Below, in pieces: positions 45,060-55,814 of a stretch of DNA of 64,000 nt. Source of the stretch: Zea mays (lineage: Eukaryota > Streptophyta > Magnoliopsida > Poales > Poaceae). Positions within the stretch are counted from its first letter, which is position 1. Each line of letters starts with the position of its first letter. Where the stretch lies: positions 107,891,849 through 107,955,848 of the forward strand of contig NC_050104.1 of assembly GCF_902167145.1 (NCBI RefSeq), read 5' to 3'. The notes beneath the pieces are model-generated. The model searched no databases. It was not told the origin of the DNA and worked only from the letters and a program-made list of their open reading frames with translations. A program made the position numbers and the translations under genes.

Positions 45060-45215
45060 GGCCCCGAGCCCTCCAACTGATCAGGGGTTCGAAGGTTGCG
45101 CCCCCCGGGGTTCGGCGACCGCCCCAGAGCACTCGGGCTCCGAGCCCTTTACTGATCAGGGGTTTGAAGGCTGGCCTCTCGGAAGGGTTCGACAGCCGCC
45201 CCAGAGCACGCAGAG
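45060..45215. repeat. Duplicated ~80-bp repeat in element A 3' region
   Basis: Two copies of actgatcaggggttcgaagg followed by ggttcg-caccgcc and gagca, homologous to the triplicated block of C (17925-18140). From 44727 to 45770 I see no supportable gene; similarity to C's 17400-18270 persists. Confidence 0.65.
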
Positions 45216-45769
45216 TTAGGGATGACCCTGGGTATGTCCGTTACATGGCCGAGGCTCGGGCTACGCTCCCGAGGTACCCTAGAACATTTCCGAGACCAGC
45301 GGGAACGATTTGTAATGGAATCCCACCGGAGGGAGGCACCGAGCCCTCGGACCCTATCGGATGGGTCCGGGTCCAGCAAATCACCTGCAGGTACTTTTGG
45401 AGCGCGCCTCTGGGCCACTAGCCGACCCTTATCGAACGGGGCTCAGGCGTCCACTCGAATCACCCGCTAGCAACTCACTGGAAACGCTATGTTCGGTGCC
45501 CCCCGAGGGTAACATGGCACTTTCCCCCACCCCTTCCTCCTTGCAGAGAGGCGACGAAGGGGCGTACGATAAAAGTCGAGACGGTCCTTGATCGTCCTCT
45601 CGCTCCATGCAGAGGCTCGAGGGCTGCTCTCGCACCAGGCTACGGCCAAACTGTTGACCACGTCAACAAACCAGCGTAAAAACTTGGAGCCTGACCGTGC
45701 ACCCGGGCTACGGCCAGGCCGCATGAGGGAACAACAAGGCCAACCGAGGCATCACAAAAAGAATTAAGA

Positions 45770-45938
45770 CCTCAGAGGAGTCAAACCACTCCTCTGAGGC
45801 CTCGGGGCTACACCCGGCGGGTGCGCTCGCGCGCACCCACCGGAACAAAATATAACCGAGAAGGGTCGGTCCCCTTGCAAAAAATATGGCAGAACCTCCA
45901 AGCGAGTACCAACACTCCCTTCGAGGCTAGGGGGCTAC
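45770..45938 (+). other. Hairpin/PPT-like module and polypurine tract of element A
   Basis: 45770-45843: inverted repeat cctcagaggag...ctcctctgagg, then cctcggggctacacccggcg and the hairpin gggtgcgctcgcgcgcaccc. The true polypurine tract gaggctagggggctac (45923-45938) abuts the LTR. It has the same design as in element C. Confidence 0.75.
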
Positions 45939-47225
45939 TGTCGGGGACCGTAATTAGGGGTACCCCCAATGCTCCTTAATCCGGCTGGAAAACATCTTCA
46001 GAACAAACCATAAGCGACTGATAAAGCGCAGGCCTCGTCTACCAAGGGCAGACTTTGTCGTGCAGCGACCTCGCCCAAATCGCCTTACCAACCGACCATA
46101 TCGCAGGTGCATTTAATGCGGGGATCGCCTGACACCTTATCCTGACACGCGCGCCTCAGTCGGCAAGGTCGAAATGACCGCAGTCTCTTCGCCCCTTTAC
46201 TGATCGTTCTGACAAGGAAACAACACTGTTCGCCCCGCTCCGGCTACTGTGCCAACCACCAGGGCCAGACTAACGACAGCAGGTCTCGACCTCCCCCGAG
46301 TTCAGCCTCGGGCGCGACAGGGAGCTCCGCCTTGCCCGACCCCAGGCCTCGGCCTCAGCCCTGACCTCGGGGAAGGTCTCCACCTCGCCCGACCCCAGGC
46401 CTCAGCCTGAGGGGAAGGTCCCCGTCTCGCCCGACCTCGGGCCTCAGCCTCGGCCTCGGGAGGAGTCACATCCTCGCGCGACCTCAACCTCGGCCTCAGT
46501 AGAAGTCTCCGCCTCGCCTGACCTCGGCCTCGGACCGACTAGGCTACAGGGGATACATCATTACCCTACTCCTAGCTAGCTGCCTCAGGCTACGAAAGAA
46601 CAAGACCGGTGTCTCATCTAAGGTTACTCCGGTAACAGGTAATGATGGTTCCCCGCGTGCGCCCATGACGTCGGATTGCTCCCAACCTCCTACGGAAGCA
46701 AGGGAACGTCAGCAGCATCCATGCCACACCGCCAGCTATGCTTCTACAGGGCTCAAGGCACTTCTCCGACAGCCACGTTAGTACCTGTACAGGGCTCCAG
46801 GCAATTCTCCGCCAACCATGTTAGCTCATAGCTACACCCCCATTGTACAGCTGGGCATCTCCTTGTATCTATAAAAGGGGATGTCCAGGGCCTTCCTAAG
46901 GCACGATGCACGGGGACAACAGGCACGCAACAGCAGAGACATAACACAGACAGACGAACGCACAACGCGGATGAGCGGAGGCAGGCAGAGTAGGAGAGAC
47001 ACGGTAGAGGCAAACTCAGACAGCTCACCTCAGGGCCGAACTCTCCCTCTCTCTCTCTCGCTCTCTCGCGACGCTTGTAACCCCTACTACGAGCACCCCG
47101 GTGCAAGATAACATAAGCCTTATTCCCCTCTTGTGTTCCATCTTGCATCAACCCATCTGGGCAGGGACACGTAGCAACAAATTCAATAGTCGGTTGACGA
47201 TCCTCGCGGGTCCAAAACACCGACA
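45939..47225 (+). repeat. Element A 3' LTR (1287 bp)
   Basis: Starts TGTCGGGGACCGTAATTAGG after the polypurine tract and ends AACACCGACA. The first ~20 and last ~10 bases match element C's LTR, the middle is diverged. It contains imperfect repeats of cctcgcccgaccccaggcct (46300-46530), a TATA box ctataaaagggg (46869-46878) and a CT-rich microsatellite (about 47040-47065). No 5' partner lies in the window. Confidence 0.85.
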
Positions 47226-47770
47226 AAATACAAGATGACCTATTATCTATATGTATCTGCCCGTTTTCACCCTTTCAAGGCTCTGGTCTGCGTCACTGTT
47301 GAGTGAGCTATCATCCTACGGAAGGCAATGTCAATGTGGTGGTGGATCGCACGTGATCCAATAGAAACTCTAGCAGTCACCTTCTTGACTCTTTAGTTAT
47401 GCTAACTCCAACAAAGGTATAAAACCAGAAATCTTAAAATATGCGCTAAGATTATGCAGTTAGCCTAAATAAGAGGTCCAAATGTTATTATATCTAACCG
47501 ATATCTAATTACATGTTTGAGAATATGGTCATCCATATATAGGTTCTCTCTCACATTGCATTTAATTAATACAATGTTTGTGTGTCGGCATATAAATTAT
47601 TTGATAAAATATTAATACACAACCATTACATGAAAACGAACAATACATATTATCATCGACTATAAACTTGCTTGTTGGCACGAACCCCAAACATGACATT
47701 AATCTTAAACAAATCTGACAAACACTATACATGTTTGTCCGGTGACACGAGGAATGGAGGGGTTGGATTA
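47226..47770. other. Unassigned spacer between elements A and E
   Basis: About 545 bp of moderately AT-rich sequence with no long frame, no recognisable repeat and no RNA gene that I can see. It is the only stretch not attributable to a mobile element, so it may be original target DNA or a relic too old to recognise. Confidence 0.5.
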
Positions 47771-48899
47771 TGTAAGGCCCAAAATCTGTATATAAAAAAT
47801 ATTATTAATAATAAAATAAATATATGAATAAATAAAATAGAAAATTTAGATATCTCAAATTATACTTGAGTATTGAAAATTGAGGACTGAATTTTGAAAA
47901 TCAAGAATTATTTTAGAAAAGAAGTAATAGAAAAGTTTTCTATTCAACTAAATAATTATGCACATCATCAAATGATGCACCATAAGCATTTATTTACATA
48001 AATATCTAATTTTGAAGTAACTTTTGATTTTATTTCACCTTCAAATTACTATCTTTCTAAAAAGAAAGGAACAATATGAATGCGTCTCATATTTCAAACA
48101 TTTATCAAACAAATAAATTAATTAGAATAAATAGATATATACTGCCTCAAGATTGATTTTTAGTGGGTATTAAAGCTGAATTCTTAAACTTTATCCTATA
48201 TTGGAATTGAAATTTTGTAAACTCAAAAAGGAATAATATGGGAATATAATAATGAGCTGAGAATTGGGATTTAATTTAACTCAAAGGTACAATTTTGGAA
48301 TTGAGAAAAGAGAGAAAATACTACGCAAAACAAAATAAACATATAAATTTATCCACACTATGTTCAGAAAATTTGAACATAAAAATGTGAAGCCGAATTG
48401 CCATGAACCTTGAATTTAAATAGGAATTGGAAATTGAATACCAAATTCAAATTTGTAAGGGGATTGAAGAAATAAATATAGAAATAAATATATAATTTAT
48501 TTTTATAATGTTATGATTAATTCGGATATTTAACTTAAGTACAAAATTTCCCACAAAAGAATTCAAATTCAAATTGAGATTTGAAAATAGAAAGAAAGAG
48601 AAATAAATAAACAAAGGAAAAAGGATTATCACCTGTGCTGGGCCGCGGTGTGGAATTCGGCCCATTTCCTGTTGCACAACCCATCTCTTCAACCGCGCGC
48701 GTGCCGTGCCACTTCCTAGTGGGACCGCCCTGCTAGAGATCCCACTCGAGTCGCCTACCCCACCCGTCGGGCGAAGTTTTCCCTCCTCTGTTACTCTATG
48801 CCGCATGGGACCCACGTTTCATGTTCCCCTTCCTCGCCGCGCATCTCGGGCGAGTGGTTGAACGCGCGCAGCTCCCGGGACCTGGCCGCTATAGATGGC

Positions 48900-49110
48900 C
48901 AACCGGGCCGCACGACACGGCACTGGCACTAGCACGACCAGGCACGGCACGACCAGGCACGACACGACCAGGCACGGTAAAAGATCCGTGCCGTGCCTGG
49001 TAGTGCCACCGTGCTGGGCCCTCGGCCCAGACACGGCACTATCAGTGCCTAGCCGTGTCGTGCCACCAGGTATGGCAGCACGCCAGTGCTAGTGCCAGCA
49101 CGGGCACTAT
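48900..49110. repeat. Subterminal repeats of the hAT, left end
   Basis: Clustered copies of cacgaccaggcacg and its complement cgtgcctggtagtg, forming inverted and direct repeats. The right end (about 52680-52890) has matching gggccgtgcctgggccgtgc copies. Such motifs are usually transposase-binding sites in hAT elements. Confidence 0.75.
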
Positions 49111-49189
49111 GTACAAAATAACTTCTTTAGCAACCAAACAGATATGAGATGATTTTATTATGACTTAACAGTTTCAAACAACATAAAAA

Positions 49190-49430
49190 TGGTCACAAAG
49201 AGAGTAAGAGACTAATCAAACAACAATTTTATTATGAGCTGTAGTGCAATGGCTGCCACGTTAAAAACCTGTCTAGGTAAAACTCACCCTTGTGAGAAAC
49301 CCTAGACAGGAAAAAAGAGTACAACCCAGCTCATTAAAAAGTTCATTGTCCTTACAACAAAGTCCAGGTGCATAATATTACAGTTCCATTACACAAATGG
49401 TCACAAAGAGAGTAAGAGACTAATCAAGAT
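49190..49430. repeat. 33-bp direct repeat around the hAT 3' UTR
   Basis: tggtcacaaagagagtaaga plus gactaatcaa occurs at about 49190-49222 and again at about 49398-49430, the second copy overlapping the end of the transposase frame. The ~175 bp between contains an inverted repeat cctgtctaggt...accctagacagg. It may be a duplication or a small insertion in the 3' UTR. Confidence 0.7.
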
Positions 49431-51628
49431 AAAGATTTTCAAATGTTTCTTCAAGCTCTTTGTCATCCACCATGTGTTGCATCCTTGCTTCAGCATCCTC
49501 CCAATCTTTAATGCATGTCAACATCTCAACCACATCAGACTTCAATCTCCTCCTCCGCTCGTCGATGATCCTGCCAGTTAAACTAAAAGTGGATTCTGAA
49601 GAGATGGTAGATACAGGAACAGTTAAAATATCTTTAGCCATAATTGACAGTACTGGATAAGTGAGTTTGTGCTGATGCCACCAGTGCAAGATGTTGAAAT
49701 CATCAGTTAACTGGTTGACAGTGTCACAATCTAAGTAAGAAATGAGTTCAGAAGCAGTAGAAGCTGAAGAGCTTGCAGCATGCAGTAGAGCAGTTGCAGA
49801 GGTATCTCTAGTAATGTTTAGAGTAGAAGCAAAAGAATGCATACCAACAGAAGTACCCACATCATCAGCATCATCATAAATTTCATCACAAGCAGACCGT
49901 TTCTTACCAGACAAGTTAGGAGGGACAACCCTGTTCAATCTAACAGATCCATATTTCTCTTCATATTTATTATAAACATAAGTAAGCTTAGCTCTAGTGG
50001 TAACCTGATAAACAGCATAATCTGTACTTGTCAGGTTCATTAATCTTCTAAGCACTCTACTAAAACCTTTCATTTTAGCTCTAGGGTCCAAGATGAATGC
50101 AAAAGAGTAGAGTAAAGGGATGTTACTCCAATATTTATTATATTTATCTATCATAGGTTGAATGACACCTCTGATGTGAGTGTCATTAGCATAGTTCTTT
50201 AGATGTATAGCAATCTTAACAAGAAAATGAAGCATAAGTGGAGATGTAGGATAATTAACACCAGACAATGCAACTATAGAATCATAAAATAGCTCAAGAA
50301 ATTTAAGTACTTTATCTCCAATAACCCAATGTTCATCAGTCAAAATAAATTGATCACCTTCAGCCCTAGGATAGTTTGCATGAATGAAAGTAGTGAAAGG
50401 TATCCTATGAGGAAACAAATGCTTAAGCATCAGATATGTAGAGTTCCACCTAACCTCCATGTCCAACTGGAATTTTCTAGGCCTAATATTAGTAGCAATG
50501 CAATAAGTTTTATTTGCAGCAATTCTCTGATTAGAAGAGTTTAAAAAAGATATTGCAGTTCTAAATGTTTCAATCAAATTCTTAAGAGCATCTAGGGCCT
50601 CTTTAACTATCAAAGTGATTATATGACATGCACAACGCTGATGCAAGAACATTTCAGATTCTGCCCCATTATCAATACCAAGATATGGTGACATTATAGG
50701 TCTAAGCAACCTCATGGCAGCAGCATTAGATGATGCATTGTCTAGGGTAAAAGCAAACACCTTATTAGTCAAGCCATAATCAGCAAGCACACCAGCAACA
50801 CGATCAGCAATGTTTTGTCCATTGTGTGACATCAATAAGCACTAAAGCAAGCACCCTTTTCTCTAGTTGCCAATCAGGGTTTATGTAATGGGCAACAACA
50901 CTAAGGTAGTCCTCTTTGGCATTTCCAGACCAAATGTCAGAGGTCAAACACACATAATTAACATCAGAAGAAGTAAGAGTCTCAACAAGCTTAGCCTTTT
51001 TGTCAGTGAAGTATTTAACCATGTCTCTGGTGGTGGTTTGCCTAGAGACATGCACAAATTTAGGATTATGAGCAGTTCTAATGTAGTGTTCAAATGCAGC
51101 ATTTTCACCCAAACTAATAGGAATTTCTAGCCTAGCAAGCAATCGAACCAATTCATTACGTGCAACCATAGGACAGTACTCCCAGTTACGCATACTACCA
51201 TCAGGATTAAAAGATATCTGAGACTGAGACATGCGAGTTTTTTCACGCCTCCTGGGACATCTATCTCTATGTCGGGTGAGGTGGCCAGTGCCACCACTAG
51301 AGAGAGCAGAATATTGCTTAGAGCAATGTATGCACTTAGCTGCAAACCTTACCTTCTTACTGTTCATGATTTTGAAAAGTTTCTCGAAATCTAACCAGAC
51401 TGCAGAAGTAGAAGGACGACAACGCTTGGCACTGTGTTCGTCCCCTTCACCTTCCTGACCACTGACTTGTTGTTCATCACCGACATGGATGGGATGCTCA
51501 CTGCTATGGCCAAAGAGCGCTGCAGCATCCTCCCGGAGGTCATCCTCATCGTCATCTCTGGCCAACCCGCACAACCGTCGCTCCTCGTTGCAGTCTATCT
51601 CAATAGTTTCATCATCGAAGACGGCCAT
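49420..51628 (-). pseudogene. hAT transposase (BED zinc finger, RICESLEEPER-like), frameshifted
   Basis: Minus strand, ATG at 51628 (MAVFDDETIEIDC; a longer upstream frame exists but is GA-repeat sequence) to the stop at 49420. The BED zinc finger has CIHCSKQYSALSS...HLTRHRDRC (about 51350-51240). The hAT core includes TSDIWSGNAKEDY (first catalytic D), LDNASSNAAAM (second D), CACHIITLIVKEAL and the RWNSTY block. The C-terminal dimerisation domain has TISSESTFSLTGRIIDERR, with the presumed catalytic E, and ends EETFENLYLD. A 1-bp-type frameshift at about 50815-50835 separates VLALVLIDV from SHNGQNIADRVAG. Otherwise intact, about 735 residues. It acts in the nucleus by cut-and-paste. Confidence 0.9.
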
Positions 51629-51629
51629 C

Positions 51630-52390
51630 GACCCACCTCGGAGTCCCGGTTCCTCAATGGAGTAAGCCGGAGCACCAGGATCTAGGAGAGAGGAGAGGAC
51701 GACCGGTCTGGCCAACCGGTTCCTCCATGGATTTGAATCCGGAACACCGGGATCTAGGAGAGAGGAGAAGACGACCGGTCCGGCCAACTAGTTCCTCCAC
51801 GGATTTGAATCCGGAGCACCAGAGCTAGGAGAGAGGAGAGGGAGACCGGAGCACCGTAGCTAGAAGATAGGAGAGAGGAGAGGGAGACCGGAGCTAGGAG
51901 AGAGGAGAGGGAGACCGGAGCTGTGTGCTAGTGCCGGACAGTACCGGAGGGGGAGAAGAAGATAGGAGAGGAGAGGGAGACCAGAGCTAGGAGAGAGGAG
52001 AGGGAGACCGGAGCTAGGATAGAGGAGAGTACCAGTGCCAGTGCCACCGTACCGGACCCCGGACGATGATGCGCCGTGCGCGTGTAAACCCTAATAAGCC
52101 GGAGCACCGGGATCTCCGCAGATCACACCGGAGGGGGAGAAGAAGACAGGAGAGAGGAGACAGATGAGGGAGAATGGAGGTAGGGTTATGGATCTGAGTT
52201 ACCCGATTCACAAATGCGCAGATCCATGCGCCGTGCTCGTGTAAACCCTAATAAGCCGGAGCACCGGGATCTCCGCAGATCACACCGGAGGGGGAGAAGA
52301 AGATAGGAGAGAGGAGACAGGAGAAAGGAGCTAGGGTTATGGATCTAAGTTACCTGGTTCACAAATGCGTAGATTCGAGCGGGGGGGAGC
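51630..52390. repeat. GA-rich and duplicated 5' region of the hAT
   Basis: Upstream of the transposase ATG are several direct copies of gaccggagctaggagagagg (51830-52030). A near-identical ~159-bp tandem duplication follows, containing cgtgtaaaccctaataagcc and gatctccgcagatcacaccgg, at about 52068-52226 and 52227-52390. No gene is supported. It is probably the 5' UTR/promoter part. Confidence 0.75.
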
Positions 52391-54767
52391 CGGTGAGGAT
52401 CTCCGATGAGCGACGATCGATCCGAGCGGAGGCGGAGAGCCGGAGACCGGAGACAGAGAGGCGGAGATGGAGACCGCAGACCGGAGCGCTGAGCGGAGGC
52501 GGAGGGAACGAGGGAGAGGAGAGTTCGCCGGTTGCCGCCCAATCGCCCGCGGCTGAGAGAGAGCGAGTGAGGCAGTGAGCGAGTTAGGGTTTGAGTGTTG
52601 TGGCTGCGCGGCTGGGGCGGTTTACACGCGGTGGGGCGGCTGCGGTTCCGCGGCTGGGCGCTTGGGCCACGCGCGCTGCGGCGCTGGCAAATGGGCCGTG
52701 CCTAGGCCGTGCCAGCCCACTTAGCCGTGCCGTGCCTGGGCCGACACTACGGGCTGAATTGGTGGCCCAGGCATGGCACTGTGTATGGGCCGTGCCCGGC
52801 ACTGGCACTAAAAGGAACGGGCCGTGCCGTGCCTGGGCCGTGCTTTTTAGTGTCGTGCCTGGGCCGGCCCACCGTGTTAGTGCCATTTGGCCATCTATAC
52901 TGGCCACCATTCTCGCGCCAACCGTATCTCTCCAGCCTCCTCCGCTTATCCCCGCGCCGTATCACTGACCATATGTATCTGAAGCCGCATCGCCTCATCT
53001 CTCCACTGGATTAAGAGAAGAAGAAAGTGCCCGGGGGGAAACACGAGAGAAACAGGAGAGAGAGGAGAGAATGGTGGCCGCCGCACTCGACTCCCCACCT
53101 CTGCTGACGGTTGGTGGTCGGGGAAGGTCGAGGGAACTCACCATCATGCAAGGAAGGTGTATGTGTGGTTCATCGGTCACTTAAGCCGAGGAAATCGGGA
53201 GAATTGCTCGCCGGACTCCTTCCACCGCCGTGGGGCCTCACGTTGCCATGGCCGGAGACCTCCACACTACAGAATCCGGTACGATACTCTTTATGCTCTT
53301 AGTGATCCATTGGTATTCGCGCTAGACCGGTCGGAATCGAGGTTAGGTGATGGGGGGAACCGTGTGGGTGTGCTGCGGCAATGGCGCCGTCGCGCCAGAG
53401 GGCGGACCGCCGCCGTGGCCGTGTCTAGGGGAGGGGATCATTTGGGGCCATTGATCTATTAACGTGTGGATGCGATGAGATCGGTGTACCGTTCTGATGC
53501 GAGAGATCTGGGCCGTTCAACGCAGATCGAGCAGACCGAGATGGGGGTTGTGGTTTAGAAATCGGACCACTGATCTAGCGAATAACGGTCCTGAGTAGAA
53601 GTGTATGCTGTTACGCTCAATTAAACCTGAGTCACTGATCTCAGATCCTACGGTTGTCATTGCACATGGGTTTGTGGGGGGGCCTAGATTTAATCCTGAC
53701 CCCACACGTGTGATCATGCGGTCGAGATCCAAGAATACCCCTTCGACCGAGTATTTTCTTAAAGAGACCCTCCACTTTAAACTTTTCAACCCGCAGTCCA
53801 CCCCAGCTGTAGCCTGAGCCTTGAGAGTCTTCCGAATGAGACCCTGCACTTCTCTGAAATCCTGCGCGCAATCCTGAAGTCTGATAAAATAGGAAAAAGG
53901 ATTTAGGAAATTAATTTCTAGTGCCAAAATAACTCCAGAACTTGTATAATTCATAGAAAATTCATCTTAGCTCCTTTTTAATCCATTCTAGTTCCTATAA
54001 TTTTGTAATAATGTTGTTTATCACATAGTGTCTCTGTTTTGACATGAAAACCATACTAAAATTGATCTCTTAATTAATCTCGTATTAAATACATAAGAAC
54101 TTCGGAAATTCATTACTTCTTCGTTTTAATTCCAATTTGACCCGTTCCAGTTGCGTTAGTCTCGTATAATTATTTACTATGCAGTAACAACATTGATTAT
54201 ACCATGTCTCATACTTTTATAATTAGATATTTATTTATCCTATGTGAATTGGATTAATCTAGGTCTATTGGATTAACTTCTGATCTTATGGTTATGATTT
54301 GACTAGATGATCTTTAATCAAATAATGACTTGGATTAAAGTTGAGATAATTAATTATAGAATAATCTATCATATGTTTATACTAACCAATTTATAATATA
54401 GTTTAATATTTTAAACCACAATTGGGCAGTTGCATGCAAGGAGGTTCTCGGGTTGATTTTGCTGCGATGGCGGTCAGACGGGGGATTCTTGCAAGTGCTC
54501 TTCCCATAAACTGTAGCGGGTTTTCGGAAGCTAGTGGAACTTTGTAAAGGCCTCGTAGTGGATCCCTAGCCATTCACCTTGGTAGTGTCTAAGGGCCTTG
54601 CAAACCCTGGAGACATGGGAAACACGACTTGTGGGTACAGGGTACAACATGTGCAGAGTGTAAAACTGGTATACTAGCCGAGCTCATGGTCATGAGCAGC
54701 TTAGGACTCTTGCATGATTAATGTATGTAACTTAAATTCAATTTGTCATTTGCATTTGCATGGGATT

Positions 54768-55363
54768 TGTTGGGGACTTGTTCTCAAATGCTATGAATTA
54801 AGAACAAGGCAACATAAAATGTTAAATGTTAATGCCCTTCGTCCAACGAAGCATTATTCCCTTAAGGATTAATGAGCCTTGGACGAAGGTTAAAGACAAT
54901 ATGATTACGAAGGTTAAATCTTCGTAATTGAATCCCAATAAATTGAATAAAATAATATAAAATACGAAGCGTCAAAGGTGAATAAATTATAAACGAACAA
55001 CATTACTTTCATATTATGTCGATTTAATATATTTAAGCATCGGGTACAATTATACCTTTGCCTTGACAAAAGATTGATTCTCGAATGGTGCGATCACTAT
55101 TACAGGAATGCGTGAACAGTAAAGGAATACTGTTCACTATTTATAGACACGGGACACAGCCTGTGAGGAATTACAATTATGCCCCTCATAAGGGATTACA
55201 ACAGCGACTCAAACATTTATGGACTAAAAGGTCATTCTACTTTTATGTCGGTTTGTAATTCCGAAGCTTCATGAAAAGGAACCTTCGGTCATCTCATGCG
55301 GACAGCTTCAGCCGAAGCTGTTTCTTCCTACAAGACCTTCGGCGACGAAGCATAGTCCCAACA
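54768..55363 (-). repeat. Element D 3' LTR (left copy, 596 bp)
   Basis: TGTTGGGGACTTG...TAGTCCCAACA in plus orientation, with an extended inverted terminus (tgttgggga/tcccaaca). The minus-strand TATA box gtctataaatag is at about 55138-55148. Versus the right copy there are three substitutions (in gacaaaagat, ttctcgaatg and gaagcttcat). Confidence 0.95.
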
Positions 55364-55376
55364 GTAGCCCCTTCGC
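55364..55376 (-). other. Element D polypurine tract
   Basis: On the minus strand gcgaaggggctac directly before the 3' LTR; comparable to the ggggctac ends of the tracts in A, B and C. Confidence 0.7.
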
Positions 55377-55814
55377 GGTGCTAGATCGTTTTTCGTAACG
55401 AGCTTGATCCGTGAAAAAAATATCTTAGTCTTCGGGAAGCCGAAGGTCCGAAAAAACACCTTCCCTGAGCTCGTTGTCGAGAAACGATTCAGTTTCCGAG
55501 CGCGTAGCGGTCCCACCTTGCAGAGTTACTATTTGGTCTCTGCGGTCCACCGCGCAGCGGGTGCAAGCAACTGTTCGCCTGGTGTAAAAATCCTGGCGAT
55601 TCACCTTCTTACCTGCATCACTATATAAACAGACGGGTAGGTGTGAAGTTACCACAGCATTCATTGCTATTTGCACTGTTTTGCTGCCAAAATTTTTAAC
55701 CATAGCCGAAGCTTGACTCTCGAAATCAAACGAAGCTCCAGCTCGAAGCCTACTTCGTCAGAAGAAAAAAGCTTCGGAAGAAAAGTATTTAGTTCCCAAA
55801 AAATCCAGAATTGA

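Larger units (their letters stand above)
6013..47225 (+). mobile_element. Element A: old Tat-lineage Ty3/gypsy element, split by element B
   Basis: A is recognisable as two blocks: gag at 6013-6951 and gag-pol to 3' LTR at 35368-47225. They join exactly once element B (6952-35362) and one copy of the 5-bp TSD are removed. The protein is closely similar to that of element C throughout, and the LTR begins TGTCGGGGACC and ends AACACCGACA as in C, so A belongs to the same Huck-related group. Its 5' LTR and leader lie left of the T insertion, outside the window. Many stops, frameshifts and a 62-bp duplication show that it is the most decayed coding copy here. Bases 47226-47230 (aaata) would be its right target duplication. 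Confidence 0.88.
48890..52899 (-). mobile_element. hAT-superfamily DNA transposon (4,010 bp) in the LTR of element E
   Basis: Terminal inverted repeats tatagatggccaa (48890-48902) and its complement at 52887-52899. They are flanked by an 8-bp duplication with one mismatch, ctggccgc (48882-48889) and ctggccac (52900-52907). The 8-bp TSD, short TIRs, multiple subterminal cgtgcc/ggcacg motifs and the encoded BED-zinc-finger hAT transposase all agree. Because the transposase is frameshifted, the copy is probably non-autonomous now. Confidence 0.92.

Noticed and set aside
48447..48815. Possible small gene on the minus strand in the E LTR
   Set aside because: AT-rich C-terminal half of Asn/Ile runs, no domain, and entirely inside a retroelement LTR.
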